Source of the DNA: Ceriagrion tenellum
Taxonomy: Eukaryota; Arthropoda; Insecta; Odonata; Coenagrionidae
Length of the DNA: 64,000 nt
Assembly (NCBI GenBank): GCA_963169105.1
Contig: OY720639.1
Coordinates: 92,640,559 to 92,704,558 of the forward strand
Reading direction: 5' to 3'
Numbering within the stretch: position 1 is the first letter of the stretch; every line of letters starts with the position of its first letter. Below the pieces are notes generated by a model. The model ran no database searches. It was not told where the DNA came from and saw only the letters and a list, made by a program, of their open reading frames with translations. Shown one piece after another: positions 45,371-58,190 of this stretch. Made by a program: the position numbers and the translations under genes.

Positions 45371-46269
45371 CACAAGTGGTTCTAACGATTAACGAAAATA
45401 ATATTCGAAAGACCCAATCTATGGGATATTTCATTTTACATTCAAAACTTTTCTATGTAATAATCAATTTTTAGCAAGGGTCTTATGGCTAACCAGGGTA
45501 GCAATGCATTAAATAATAAAACTAAACCCAAATCAGGGTTAACAGCATGCACAGAATAATTGATTATAGATTGTAAAGGTACACTGAGTAATGTATTACT
45601 TGTAAGTTGACATATATCCGTTTAAAACGTCTCCTCAGCATGATCTATGAGTAGATATCTATGAAATTATAAAATTTTAAATTAACAAAAAGTATAAAAT
45701 AATTTGTTCTCTAATAATGACGTTACACCAGTGCATAAAAAAATTACGAAGTCATTAAAAATATTGATTTTCCTGATAACTCACTATTTTTTATTGAATA
45801 AATATGATTCATTATGTCTAATTGGATTTGCTTTTTTTTAATACAGCATTTATGGTTGTTTCATTTTTTAAATGAACATTTTGCTGTGAATTGAAACTTG
45901 GTTCCCTGCCACTAATATTTAAGAGATTAACTTCAAAATGATGGATTTTCAGGAAAATTTTGAATCCGTGGCTTATCCCAAACGCGTAGAGACATAGCCG
46001 TTTAATTACTTTATTCCATATGTTCACTCGCTGCGGCCTTCATTTTCTGTACCACTCTAAAACCCATTTTTAGTTTTTTCGACCTACAGTACAGTTTTGC
46101 TATCTTTAGCTTAACGGTTACTTTGGGCAAACATCTCCCTATCCTTCTCCTCTGAGGGAATTAGGGGAAAAACATTTTAATAATACCCAAATAAATTTTT
46201 ACTTTTTAACAAATATTTTTAAGCCTACGTCGCAGAATAGTGTAAATTCCTCTCGAGAATAACGCGAGG
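45371..46269. other. anonymous AT-rich sequence
   Basis: No supported feature. Confidence 0.35.
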
Positions 46270-46415
46270 GTGTATCGTCCGGTCAGGGTTACAAATAACA
46301 CAGGTAAAATGTGAGAAAGGCCAGCAAGAAAAATCATTTGCCGTGACTAGAGTTCAAACTCGGATCTCTCAATTTAAAAGTTAAAATCACTGCTTGTCCC
46401 GGCATCCGAAACAAA
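46270..46415 (-). mobile_element. diverged copy of the 207-bp SINE family
   Basis: The minus strand carries AAATTGAGAGATCCGAGTTT, then GAACTCTAGTCACGGCAAAT and GATTTTTC. These match AAATTGAGGGATCTGGGTTC and the following bases of the element at 44014-44220. The A-box side (AGCAGTGATTTTAAC) is more decayed. Confidence 0.65.
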
Positions 46416-49280
46416 AAGAAACATGTAGATTTAATCTCATTTTTTGAGCAATATATAAACAGTGAAGAAGACAGACCACACCCCAGATCCACTGCCACAC
46501 TGATTTTACCGTCCTCTTCCACATCGAGAAGAAAATTAATGAACATTAAGACGTCTATTACTCACTCAACTTGAAAAAAATAAAAACATAAGGCCAATTC
46601 GAAAGCATCGAAGATAAAATGTAAGCCTATGATTCATGGGAAGAAGTGAGTCTATTTCATAGTGAAAGGGAGCGTTCAGCCAAATATTTTTCATCATTAT
46701 CAGTTCGTGTTCCACCATGCGGATCAAAATTCTGCATCATGTGTTCACCATAATTACACCCTAATGAATGGAGTCTCTTATATTCTGCTGGTTTAAAAAT
46801 TTATCGCACCCAATCGAGGATTTCTTTTCTCGTAAACTTGACTTCAGTCCTTTCAAAGTGAGGCGCTGGTGTAGCACACAGACAAAAATAATATACTTCT
46901 AACCGCAGGCTTCGGGATCCTGTGCAGGAATGGGAAAATGTCATGGGAACAAAAATAAATAAATAAAACGTGATACGACGCCTGAAAAAAGCCTCATTCA
47001 CTCAAAGCAGAGCGAAATATTGAGAGACCCTAAAATATATCGTAAAAACGCAGTCTGCAACAATTGTAGAGACAAGTACACTCCCAAAATTGGGTGGGGC
47101 AGCCAGACATAAAAAGAGGCGGGAAAAATCCAATGCACGGGTTTTTTTTAGGCATGTATATAACTGGAGACCGCGTCGAGTCGTGTTGTGACTGTAGTCA
47201 ACCACTTTCAGTTTATCCCTCAACCCCCACTCCAATGTTCCCATGTAACATATATAAAAAAAAACAAAGCAAACAAGCGACGATGACGCTAGTCATGAAT
47301 TCGTTGCGCTGAATATAACGGAATTTCATTTGTTCCGACGGCGCTATGCGCTGCGCTGGTGAAACAATAAGGTAACGGCCTTGCTGTCCCGAATCGAAAT
47401 TGAAATTATGAAGAGAAATTTATTGTCCCATTCTGCATATTTCGAAGGGAATTTTATCCCAGGAGCACACACTCATTAAGCCACTCGAACAAATGCGAAA
47501 ATTGATTGGATTTCAGAGCTTATTGTAATTTATTTTCGCCCTGATTGCTTGGAATGTTCGATTTTGTGAGCATTCCTCTCCGTCAAACATATGCATACTG
47601 GGTAAAAGTTTTTTTCTCGTGATGAAAGGATCTCCCAGAGGATTCATAGGCTAGCCTACGTTAATTATTTCGATGAAAATCACCGGAAAATATATAAAAT
47701 GGGATGTGCACATCGTATTGCTGACAAAAACTGTCCATTTAGTTTATAGTGTCCAGTGACATATAATTTTTTCCTTTGGAAAGCTTGACTCTCCATTCAC
47801 GAGTATAGTTAAGTTTCATTAAAAGCTATACATGGATATGGATATATCTCCAGTCTTATACGGACTACAAACAGTTTGCAATCCACAGAAAGTAATCCAC
47901 TTGAGTCCTACTTCTACATCTTGTAAATAAATACGTCTTTTCTTGCTGTTTACGACCGTTTGAGAGTACCTTAAAAAGTGAAAAACCCGGGAAATAATCC
48001 AAGGGGTTGGAGAAGGCTTTTGTACTCCGAAGATGCATGCGTTGTTTAGCGTATTACCTTAATGGACAAATAAATGCAATTAAACAGTATGTCAAGAGAA
48101 CAATGGGATGGTAACAAATATATTAGGTTCTATCCTCCCTTATTATGTTTGGTTTATTTTGGATAAAGTAATATATATGTGATATTAACAGCTCTTTCTG
48201 CTTGGAGCATATCTTGGTATGTGAAAGAGCATGTACATATGATTTTAATCGGATACAAAATTCTCGTAGCGACCTCAACGTTAAAATGAACGAGATACAA
48301 ATTTATGTTTAAATTTTATGCCTTAAATTGAAGGCAATTAACTCTTATATTGAAACCTAGGGATTTACAAATAAATTAAAAAGATAAAGACTCTACAACT
48401 AATTCAGAACAGGCCTCACCATCAAGATAGTCAAACAATAATGCCACTCTTTATACCTAATGAGATCTTCGCCTAGTTCCATGAACCTTTAAACACTTTC
48501 AAGGCCAAAATAGTAGAATACACCGAAGCAAAAGTTTTCATTTCAACATGAACATTTAATTATTAAGTCCTGTCCACAATCAATGACGAAAATCTCTCCT
48601 CAAACCAAAATAAATTTTTATTTTCTCATTTAACATGATAATTTTGGGCAATAAATCTTGTATTATTACATAAAAAATATTTATGTACGTTATGTAATTA
48701 AACGATCAATATTTGTGCAGGAGTATATTCACACATCCTTCCATATCCACTTCAATGGATAATCTGCCATAAGATCTCAGATGAATTACCAATATTTTAA
48801 TGAATAATGCCACTAAATTAGGTTTCATAGAAACGCCCGACACAATAAAAACAATTGCTCTAAAATAATAAGTTTTTGTAAATTCAACATAATTTCGATA
48901 TTTACAATCATTTATCAAATTTAAGCCCTACACTGCCTTTTGTAAATAAATACCTTGAAAAAAATCTGCCTTGAAACAAATATACTACTGGTTTAGTTTT
49001 TAACAAATAAATCTCTTAGATTTATTTGATAAAAATGCATCTTTAATTTATTTCAATCATCAGTATTGTTGGATAGGGAAAAATGAATATTAGGGGAACA
49101 AGAATGGCTGAAGAAATAATTACTCCTAAGTATTGCACCACGTTGTGGTTGATTTCTTAGTAAAATACAGTGATATCCATTGAATCTACTGTCTAGTAAA
49201 TGCTCTAAAAACTGAATATGACCCAACACCCACTGTTTATAGTAAGTGAAGGAGCTAGCATAGGGTCAGAATGGGAATAA
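46416..49280. other. anonymous AT-rich sequence
   Basis: Nearly 2.9 kb with frames under 81 codons and nothing recognised on either strand. Confidence 0.4.
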
Positions 49281-49312
49281 GAACAAAGGGAAACAAAGGG
49301 AAACAAAGGGAA
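49281..49312. repeat. 10-bp tandem repeat
   Basis: GAAACAAAGG-type units, three copies. Confidence 0.85.
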
Positions 49313-49489
49313 TTATCACTGATTTCGTGGGCTACCAGAATGGAAGTGGTACTTCTCTCAACAATCAGAAAGCCATTATAAACGATATGGATATAACATA
49401 GAGTAGTATTATAGCTTTTCCATATCTTTTCTGGTGAAGTTTATAATAGAATTCCGAAAATAGTAAATAGTACCCTAGATAGGGGCTAC

Positions 49490-49625
49490 TTCCTTCTGGG
49501 GAACAGGTGGGGACAACTCCCCGGTGAGGACAACTTCCTAGCGGATGGGGACATCTGGGAGTCCGCTCCTCAGTAGGACATATTAACTTGGGACAACTCT
49601 CAGTAGGGAGTGCTGCAGGATGCAT
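49490..49625. repeat. degenerate GGGGACAACT repeats
   Basis: GGGGACAACTCC, GAGGACAACTTCC, GGGGACATCTGGG and GGGACAACTCTC recur irregularly, interleaved with CTCAGTAGGA. Confidence 0.5.
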
Positions 49626-49784
49626 TGCTGCATCTTCTAGGGAGAGTAATGTGGTGGTTTCCTCGTCGCCTTCTACAACGTGAACTTCACACTCGCGGCT
49701 GTGCCAGTGGATATCGGTCCGACCTTCTTGGTATGCGCTAAAAATGCCATCTGCAGAGTACAGCCTCTCAGTCTTCTTCTTCTT

Positions 49785-50400
49785 CGGTTATCAACACATG
49801 GGTTGGTTGACAACAGCACGCCATTCCGCTCTTTGCTCAGCTTTCCTCTTCATTTCACCATATGAGACGCATCCAGAGTCATTGATGATCTGCTTCATAT
49901 AGCTTAATCTAGGACGTCCTCTACGATTTGTCCCCTCAATAAAACCTTCAGCTATTAATTTTATAAAATCATTGCATCGTAGAATGTGACCTATTAGTTT
50001 AAGTCTCCTTGTCTGTATCTGTCTCCAGAGACTTCTATTTTCTTGTACTCTTCTCAGCACTTCCTCATTGGTGATTCTGTCTCGTCAGCTGATTTTCTGC
50101 ATCCTTTGATAGCTCCACATTTCTAGGGCCTCTAATCTGCTCTTTTCATGTTTCCCGATAGTCCAACTATCACACCCGTAAAGGGCCACACTCCAAACAT
50201 AAGCTATCATAACCCTCTTTCTTACTTCCAAACTAACATTTTTACAAGTCAGTAGAGTCTTTTTATCATTGAAAACTATTTTTGCTAGTTGTATTCTATT
50301 CTCAATTTCTCGTTTACTCCTTTCATCTTCTGTTATCTTACTTCCCAAGTAGCTGCATTCTGTAACTTGTCCTAGTTCTTCATCATTTATTCTTATACTT
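49785..50400 (-). mobile_element. LINE reverse transcriptase C-terminal region, one stop
   Basis: On the minus strand this is almost a continuous frame: GSKITEDERSKREIENRIQL, LLTCKNVSLEVRKRVMIAYV, WSVALYGCDSWTIGKHEKSR, LEALEMWSYQRMQKIS, a TGA stop, RDRITNEEVLRRVQENRSLW, RQIQTRRLKLIGHILRCND, then EGTNRRGRPRLSYMKQI and YGEMKRKAEQRAEWR. The TGA sits where relatives have a Trp codon (TGG). This is the thumb and C-terminal region of the WSVALYG-type non-LTR family. The RT palm is missing, so it is a truncated, nearly young copy. Confidence 0.9.
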
Positions 50401-50600
50401 GCAGGTTTACAGCAGTCTTGAGCACCGCATACCAGCCTCTAAGTAGTGGGTTCAAATTCAGGTAGTGTGGTTGATCAGCCATGAATATATTTCCCCGTCG
50501 CTTTTTACGGAACGTGAGTCAAATACGCCACCACTAGTCCACCAAACCGGAACCCTATCAATAGTTACCGATGGAAAAATTTAAGGGCGCCTTAGCCTAA
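50401..50600 (+). mobile_element. possible SINE
   Basis: CAGTCTTGAGCACCGCATACC followed at tRNA distance by GTGGGTTCAAATTCAGG looks like A and B boxes. The body includes TTTTTACGGAACGTGAGTCA. It abuts the 5' break of the LINE fragment. No clear tail. Confidence 0.4.
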
Positions 50601-52526
50601 ACTATAGGTCTTGACATTATTATTTTGGGGCTGTGATCTTCTTTCACAGCAAGGAGAGATGAATAATGAGCTAAAGAAATATTTACAAACTGGTAAAGGT
50701 AAACAGTTAAACTCTATCCAAATGATAAATTGAGGAAACCCTCCAAATATCAACAGTAATGTTTGGAATCAATAGAGAGCGATATGAAGAGCATGTTGAA
50801 TCTTAAAATGTCCTTCTCATAAAGTTTTAAGAGACGTCATAAATGTTAGCTTTGAATTACCAGACAAGGAACTGGTTTTTAAATCACATTTGAATTTCAC
50901 TCGAAAATGATTTCCTCGCGCTGCACTTCAGGATGCAGAACTCCCACGAAACTTAGGTGTAAACAAATAAAGTGTATGCGGAATAATTAAAGAAAGTCTC
51001 ACTTGGAGCTCAAAACGCTCTTTATCTCATCCATATCAAATCCCAGACTACCTCCGTTACATTTTTCTGGGCTGTATAACGAATTCTCCGTTTCATGTGA
51101 CACGAAAATTAATGAAAGTAGCGAATCGTCTGACCTTCGCCGATTACATGCGTGACTGAACTCACTCCAGTCGTACATTTTTTTGTACTCTTAGGATTTA
51201 AAAATGATGTTTTTACCCGTGAAAACACCACGAAACGGCCGTCATTCCAGAAAGGAAACAGTAGAAGGAGACATATTTGCATATGAATGAATTACGCCCA
51301 ACGATAAAATTCTTCTCACGTTAAATACCTGTCTCTCTTCTCACAGGTTTAGAAATAACATTTTTCGCGATGAATTTGCGCCGGAGTCTGTATTAATGTT
51401 AAATTTAACAGAGATATATATATACGTATGATATTGCCATATCCAATTACTACTCATTTAAATTTTATATATCAGGAGACGGTTAGTATTTCCATGTTGA
51501 TTATAATATTGATACAATCAGACACAAAAATAATTACTCTTCAATGTATTTTTTAGAGTTGTCATAAATATGCCAATTCCTTTTCTAAATTGAAATAAAA
51601 CCTATGGTGCTCTGATAGAACTCTGCAGCAGTACACAAAACATACACTACACTATAGTTACCCGAATTTAGTCTTGTGGTGTAACATCTGAAAACATGTA
51701 CAGTCATCTTAAAACTAAAGAAGTCAAATGGGTGAACTGGGTTTCCAGAACCTTACACACAGAACATAACCTCAAAAGACTGAATATATTTGACCATCAT
51801 TAAAAGCCGAATAATCAAGCATGCAGAAAAAGTCATTCTTTCAAAACAAGATAAAATGCTTGTTGAAAAATATCACAATTAAGTTGACATATGTACCAGT
51901 CGAAGAAATAATAGCATGAACTGACTTTAAAAAGTTTTGAAATTGGGAAATCGACCTTTTCTTCTTACACATTATTAACATTAATTAGTGTTGGTTTAAA
52001 ATTTATTTTATATTTTAATCAAAGTGACAAATCTGCCAAAGTCGTGCAAATACAAGAAAAAGTAAAATTTCTGAAAACTTGAACTTCAGTATATGTACAA
52101 ACGACTTTTACGCCTTGTCTACTGACAATCGATCTCTAGACATATAAAGTGATAATGATAAGTAATAAATATATTCACCAGGCAATCATCAACATTTGAC
52201 TCCCTGAGGTAGTAAATATAACTCCAATTAAGGAGTCATGACGGCGTACAGACCTCCAATCTTAGTTTGAAACTAGCTTTGCTGAAATAGTAGAGCCGTT
52301 GATTAAGCAATTATATATGAGATATATAATTAAAAGTACCTCTTCGTCCGAAGTACGGTAACATAATAAGAAAATATTCAGGTAAGAGGCATTAGATTTT
52401 TCAAGCATAATTGTATCAAAAACAATAATGATGCATGAATAAACAAAAAATAAATCGGACAATTTTCCACAAAAAATTTTAACAAATTAATTCCGAACCG
52501 GGTTTTGCAGTTTTCACGCCATCACC
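50601..52526. other. anonymous AT-rich sequence
   Basis: GAAACGGCCGTC at about 51232-51243 recalls the end of the hairpin module, but the upstream box is absent. No other feature. Confidence 0.35.
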
Positions 52527-52622
52527 AGCTGATGATGTAAATACGTCATCAGGTAATGATGTAATATTGTAATCAGGTGATGATTTTATGACGTCAACAG
52601 GTGATAATGATATAACATCAAA
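52527..52622. repeat. 24-bp minisatellite, 4 units
   Basis: Four exact-length 24-bp units begin AGCTGATGAT, AGGTAATGAT, AGGTGATGAT and AGGTGATAAT. Unit 3 contains TGACGTCA, a cAMP-response-element-like palindrome. The units have diverged by substitution with no length change. Confidence 0.85.
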
Positions 52623-53019
52623 ATCTGGGTTGGTATTAAATTTTATTTTTTGGGGTGAATTGTACGTATTATTTCTTCATTATGTATAAAGTCCTCTTGA
52701 AATCGTGATAATCTTCAAATTATAGGTACTCGACAAGACCGAGGAGGTATAATTTAGCAATACGCACCCTTTAAGAAAAGCCTCCTCGAAATTGATAAAA
52801 CATAAGTTACCAAAATTATACTAACCAATATTAGAAAGAAAAGTTTCGTGAAAAAATCGAATATGAATCAAATTACTATTTTTGAACACCGATATCAAAA
52901 TCAAAATAATACGGAGGGATATTCAAATTCATTTCTGTACTAAAATGAGGAAGCTGGTAAATAACCCAAGTTGTAAATAACGCAAATATAAATGAGCCCA
53001 AGAACTGTAACTGTAATGT
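52623..53019. other. anonymous AT-rich sequence
   Basis: No supported feature. Confidence 0.35.
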
Positions 53020-53060
53020 TTTGATAAGTTTCGATGACCATCTCAGCATAAATATTAATG
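53020..53060 (-). repeat. possible hairpin-module remnant
   Basis: The minus strand reads GCTGAGATGGTCATCGAAAC, then TTATCAAAAC. The stem GATG with CATC sits between CTGA and GAAAC. The box is shorter than in other copies, so this is weak. Confidence 0.35.
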
Positions 53061-55698
53061 ATGCAATCGATCAATATTCCATCAAACCAAAGCATTCCCC
53101 ACACGTAACTTTAAAGCAACAACCAAACTTGCTGGTATTTATGAAGCTGAAAAAATCTTAATATCTGTGCTAATGCACTTATATGTTGGTAAGTAACTCC
53201 GTGCACAGATTGTAATTTCTTAAAAACTATGCATTCTCAATCCTCTAGCCGTCTGTCTTCGACGCTTTCCTGTTTTAACTATATTTTATATTGCATTAAA
53301 CTCATATTCTTACTCAAAGTAAAGAACACATCCTATTTATCGTCAATTGGTTAATGTGACCATATCATGTCAATAAAATTTCACCCACCGTGAACTCATA
53401 CCATGTTTACTATTAAATACCTCCGCAAGCAACTAAGAATAATTACACTTGAGATTATTTTGAGTTAAGATTTATCATGTTCCACTTCGGGTGATGTTAT
53501 TGAACACTACATTTGACCACAGACTCAGACATTGTCATCATGATAATGTGCATGATGATTCCAATTAAGATAGCTGAGTATGTCTGAAACATTATAGTAA
53601 ACTACCTATAGTAGTCTACCACTCCGCTTTGAACCCGAGAAATGTTTGCTCAAATAATTCGCCAGAAAAACCTGAAATATTTTGATATACTCTTTACTTG
53701 CATACTTAGCAAATGGTAGCTGTACCAGAAAGGAGAAATACTGCCTTTTGATCAACTTATAAGTTTTCCAAACAACTCAGTGAAAACTGCAGCAGACGCT
53801 ACAAGGTCTCACTGGAGAGCCCAATGCAATAAAAACAGGCAGCAGCGACGGAGCTCTTGCCGGGGATAGACGATATTGATTGCCAGGGGGCTGGAGCGAG
53901 AAATATTTAACCTCAGCCGCTTTAAAAAAAATAAATAAACGAGAAAGAATAATCCCGTCACCTCTCAACTGGGCAAAATATCTCTGAGATCCTCACGAAA
54001 CGGAAAATTCGCGGATTTATACCCGTACGAATCTAAAACATTAATCACTGAAAATTCTCATGTACTCGCCCCAAGAATGTCTGAACTCGATGGGAGTGTT
54101 TATCGGTGGACTGCTTCTCTCTGGCCTTGTAAACACTACCAAAAGTCATGACGAATAAAATTTTAAACACTCGGTTCCAACATATTTATTATGGTTTCCG
54201 GAGATATATACTAATTGGGGAATTTACCAATTTTTTCTTAGCTCCCAGATGAAATAGCCGGCATATTTTATTCGTCGGCTGAAGTGTCAGCAAGGTAAAA
54301 AAATGGGTGTTTTTTTTTACAGCCTCCAGGTCATGGGTGTTTTGTGTATGCTCATTTCCACATGTCTAAAAACCTGACTAAGGGAGTGTTATTCGGGATA
54401 AGGAAAAATTAAATAAACTACTTGTACTGAAGTAATAACACGCAAAATAATGAAAGTGATGGTACTATCCATTAAATACGATAAGTGAATTATTATTTTA
54501 AATTTAAACTATATTTCCTTCAGGAAAGTAACATTTGGTGACACCTAAAACCCCCGTATTTCTCAGCTGTGGGCATCATTAAATTTCATGACTTATTTTG
54601 GCAACAATGATATTTTTTGAAACTGTTCATTGAGCAGTGCTCAATGAAGTGAAATAATGCTGTGAACTCTCTCGCTGTATATCAAGATACACTTCATGCA
54701 CCCATCTTCCTCAATCCGTCTAGCTCACCAATCCTTTATACCCTCCATTGCGAAACTCGTGAAAAGTTGGCGAGATTTCAAAGAAAACAAAAGTAGGACG
54801 TTTGATAGCAATAAGTAAATGTGGGAGGTCACGGCGTGTCTGGCATTCCAAACACTCTGTTATGTGTTAAATTGTTCACTCAGAAGGAAAGAAGCCGTTT
54901 GGAAAAGCCCCTCATATTCTTCATTCATATACATCAATTTAGTCGCTGAGTTTAGTCACCTACTTAAGTCGTTAAACCAAAGGACACTACGAGTGAATCC
55001 TACCGGTACGCCCCCTTGAAATTTAAAATATTAATTAATAAATAAGGAAAAACTTTTTGCTTCTGGTTCACATATTAGGAGAAATGCCAATTATTATTGC
55101 GCTTTAAAATGCTAAAAAAAATGCCCTTGCGTGGGGATTGACAGTGATTCATTTTTATGTAAGTTAACATTCGTCGTAGCTAAGGTCGCCATTAGTCAAT
55201 TCACCATCAACGAGAAATTGGGGTACTCTCGATGATTAGAGGCTAGTATGCTATTGATTAAAGGGACTTGTTTTCGGGCTCGAAATGAGATAAATGAAAG
55301 AGAAAATAGGACCACCAGGGCAAGGCATTGATTTCATCGGACAATCTATAACAACTTTGCGCTTTCCTCATCCAAAAAAAACCATGCTGCAATGGCAAAA
55401 CATGAAAAAGTGGGAAATATGCAAAAGTTGTAATCATTATCCTCGTTGCAGCTTTTTATACATTAATTTCCTTCTTGTACTATTTTAATATTAGCCCAGT
55501 TCGGGACAATATTTTATAAAAAGATGAGATGTACCTCATAATAAAATAAGAAAGGTTTCCTTACATACCATAATTCGTATACAGATGAATGCAAAAAGAT
55601 TTTCCCTTCACTGCCAAGAGATAGAAATAACGGCCTGTGGAATCAATAGAAAGCAGTACAAAGGATAAAATGTAAAATCAGAGTTCATGAACCGTGAT
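53061..55698. other. anonymous AT-rich sequence
   Basis: About 2.6 kb without a recognisable gene, repeat or RNA. The longest frames are 62-66 codons. Confidence 0.4.
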
Positions 55699-55912
55699 GG
55701 TAAGAATAAAATAACTCAGTAGTTGTTTTCACACTCTTTTCAATGCAAACAGACCATGGTTTTGTAACTTAATGTCATTTTCAAGATTCTTTGTCAAGAA
55801 TTCTTCATGTCATGTTCAAGTATAACCTTGAAAATGACATAAGGTGTCGAAACCATGGTCGGTTTGCATAAAAAAGAGTGTGGAAACAACTACTGAGTAA
55901 TCTTATTCTGAC
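55699..55912. repeat. foldback element with two hairpin modules
   Basis: Inverted arms run from TAAGAATAAAATAACTCAG at the left to CTGAGTAATCTTATTC at the right. The right arm has CCTTGAAAATGACATAAGGT, then GTCGAAACCATGGTCGG: the stem GACA with TGTC, GAAA, palindrome ACCATGGT, then C. The left arm is more decayed (GAAA lost). ATAAAAAAGAGTGTGG follows, like the module at 39020. Confidence 0.82.
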
Positions 55913-56089
55913 CACCATTAGTATGGAATATTTCCACAACGTGACACCTGAAACTTTTTCATGAGTGTCCATGGTGTTATATTAAGTTCATGAATCAATA
56001 TTTGCAGATATATTAAGTGTATCTTAAAGAAAGGATGCACAATATTCATAATACGGTAATTTCCTGCTGTCAAGCTATCATTTTATCTT

Positions 56090-56720
56090 TTGAAAATGAG
56101 GAAGAAGCGAGAGAGACATGGCTTATCCGGGGAAAAATTTATCTCTGGCACGTTGGCAACGACGCTGTGGCCGCACAGCTGCGAGCAAGGGTTTGGAGAA
56201 AGTGCCCGAGAGAGAGAGAAATAGCGCTCATGACGTAGAGAGAGGGAGAATCAGAGTGTGAGAGGGGTGAGAGACGGATGGCGGGGAGGGCAGGAATAAG
56301 GGGAAGTAGGGACGAGGAGGGAGGTGTCTTTTTGGAGGGAGGTAAGGGGGGAGAAAGTTAAAACTGGGATGGGAGGAGTCGGGGGAGGGGGTAAGGGGGG
56401 GGGGAAGGACCAGCACTATGCAGTGGAGGGAGAGACGAAGGGTATGAAAATGAGAATGAGGGAGAAGAGATTACGGAGAGGAAGGAAGAAAGGTTTTATC
56501 CCACGGATGAGGGAATGGAGCGGGCGCGGGAGGGATAAGGAGACGAGTAATGCGCTTGGGGTGAGGGGGACCCAGCGGTGCAGCTGGATAATGAAAGGAT
56601 GCGTGGGGTGGGGGCAGTGAAAGTGTCGGGGGGCGTGGGAGGCTGGATGTGTTGGGCGGGCGAAGGGCGATGGGCGGCGTGAAGAAGAGTTTAGGAGACG
56701 AGGGAGGCGGGAGAAAGGGG
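56090..56720. other. GC-rich, purine-skewed island
   Basis: The plus strand is rich in GAGAGA and GGGAGG, with a ten-G run at 56395-56404. A 98-codon plus frame and a 135-codon minus frame overlap. Both are low complexity (Arg/Gly or Pro/Ser) and not credible genes. (GA)n boxes near 56210-56250 could bind GAGA-type factors, but that is speculation. Confidence 0.45.
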
Positions 56721-57239
56721 AACTTTGGATTTCGTAAATGACGATTGCCTGGATATGGTAGGTGAGCCTTCTAGGGACGAAGAATACTTTCAAGGCATTT
56801 GACGGAAACTTTATGGACCACACCTACTTTTGATTTAGGACCCTCGGTGATTCATCCCCTCAAAGGAGTTGGGGTAGGGGGTAAATTTTGAACGGGAGAC
56901 TTTTAGCGAGATTCTACAGCGGCTCCCAGAGAAATGAACGCCGCAGTCTGGCAATCATTCTACGACGCTAATTTGGGCTATTTGCTAGTGATCATCCCGA
57001 GATTAGTTACCTGGAATAAAAAAGGAATAGAATAGCTAACCAAGAATATTCTTCTTAATCTTGTCCAAGGGTGTGTTCTCTTGAGTTTAATGTTGTCATA
57101 TTTGTACTTGTCATTTATAGGTTTTTTAGTAATCTACCGTTAAAAGTAGGCTTCAATGAACGTCCGAGGATCTCCATCCACTATTCTGCAATTTCAGTGA
57201 CCAGTAACTTCTAGCATTTCCTTTTTTTCTCAGCCTAAT
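56721..57239. other. anonymous sequence
   Basis: No supported feature. Confidence 0.35.
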
Positions 57240-57900
57240 GTCTACCCATCTTCATCCTGTGAATAAAACGTAATTTCTTTCTTCCCCTTCCCCGCTTGCC
57301 CAACATCATTCCCTCCATTACACTCGTAAGCAACCCATCGCCCTTTATTACATCCTTTATCCATCTACCCTGCATACTTGTGTCAGTCAAATTGACTTAA
57401 TTGTAAGAGAGGACTGTAAAGTCCTAAATTCGCTCAAAAAAATAAAGACAAATTATTATTATTACTTCTGATTTTATTCAGAGACTAACTTTCCTCGTCC
57501 ACCATACCAAGCACTTCCTCATTCATCTTCCTTTCCACCTCACCTTCTCCATCCTTCTCCTCACCCACGTCTCAAATATATGCAGCCTATCTCTTAATTC
57601 CTCCTTTCTGAGGGTCCACGTATCTGCTTCTTACAAAATTACGCTCCATATCAAACTCTTCACCAGCCTCGTCTTTACATCCTAACCCATGGTCCCTGTC
57701 ATGAGCTCTCTTCTATTATTAAATGCCTCCTTAATTAACGCTTAATTCTCCTCCTTCTGTGTTTGTTACTATGCCCAATTTCTTATAGCTTACTACGTAA
57801 TTAATTAAAACGCTCTACATGCCCTAGTTTGTGCTCCCTACTTTAATGACCAATCTCTTTTTCTTTATCTCGGAGAACGTCATTACTTCTGTTTTCTTAT
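57240..57900 (-). mobile_element. LINE C-terminal region split by a second element
   Basis: The minus strand reads KEAFNNRRELMTGTM, then VKTRLVKSLIWSVIL, EADTWTLRKEELRDRLHIFE, TWVRRRMEKVRW and MNEEVLGMVDEE. After the insertion at 57375-57475 it continues with RWIKDVIKGDGLLTSVMEGM and LGKRGRGRKKLRFIHRMK. This is a well-ordered WSVALYG-type LINE C-terminus with frame breaks. Confidence 0.83.
57375..57475 (+). mobile_element. 3' end of a retroelement inserted in a LINE
   Basis: GACTGTAAAGTCCTAAATTC leads to AAAAAAATAAAGACAAATTA and a short (ATT)n tail. It is oriented opposite to the host LINE. AATAAA plus a simple-repeat tail marks a retroposed 3' end. It is nested inside, and so younger than, the LINE. 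Confidence 0.65.
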
Positions 57901-57924
57901 GAAAAAGTAAATGAGATTTTCTAG

Positions 57925-58190
57925 GACAAAAAAAGCCAAGCTGGTCATTAAAGTAGGAGGGCACAAACAGCTCTTGAAATTAGGGAAATATCTTCCAGGG
58001 TCTGTGGAGTATCTACATGAAGGCAAAATAAAGGAATCCCAAGAGGAAGACCAAGGGATAAATACATAGGGTACATAGGGAATAGCTAAAATGATGAAGG
58101 AAACTAGCCTTAAAGGATATAGGGTAGCGGTAAACGAACCTAGTGATATAACGACAACAGATGACGCTGTAATATTTATAGCAACTCAGC
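57925..58190 (+). mobile_element. LINE C-terminal fragment
   Basis: Shifted plus-strand frames give KGIPRGRPRDKYIGYIGNS and neighbouring basic sequence, the GRPRDKY block of the same broad LINE group as 24500-24890 and 60010-60410. Confidence 0.6.

Noticed and set aside
51225..51250. additional hairpin-module copy (GAAACGGCCGTC)
   Set aside because: The palindrome after GAA fits, but the upstream YTGAAGA box is absent and the stem is doubtful.
52527..52622. CRISPR array
   Set aside because: Units are contiguous 24-bp repeats without spacers, in a eukaryotic context.
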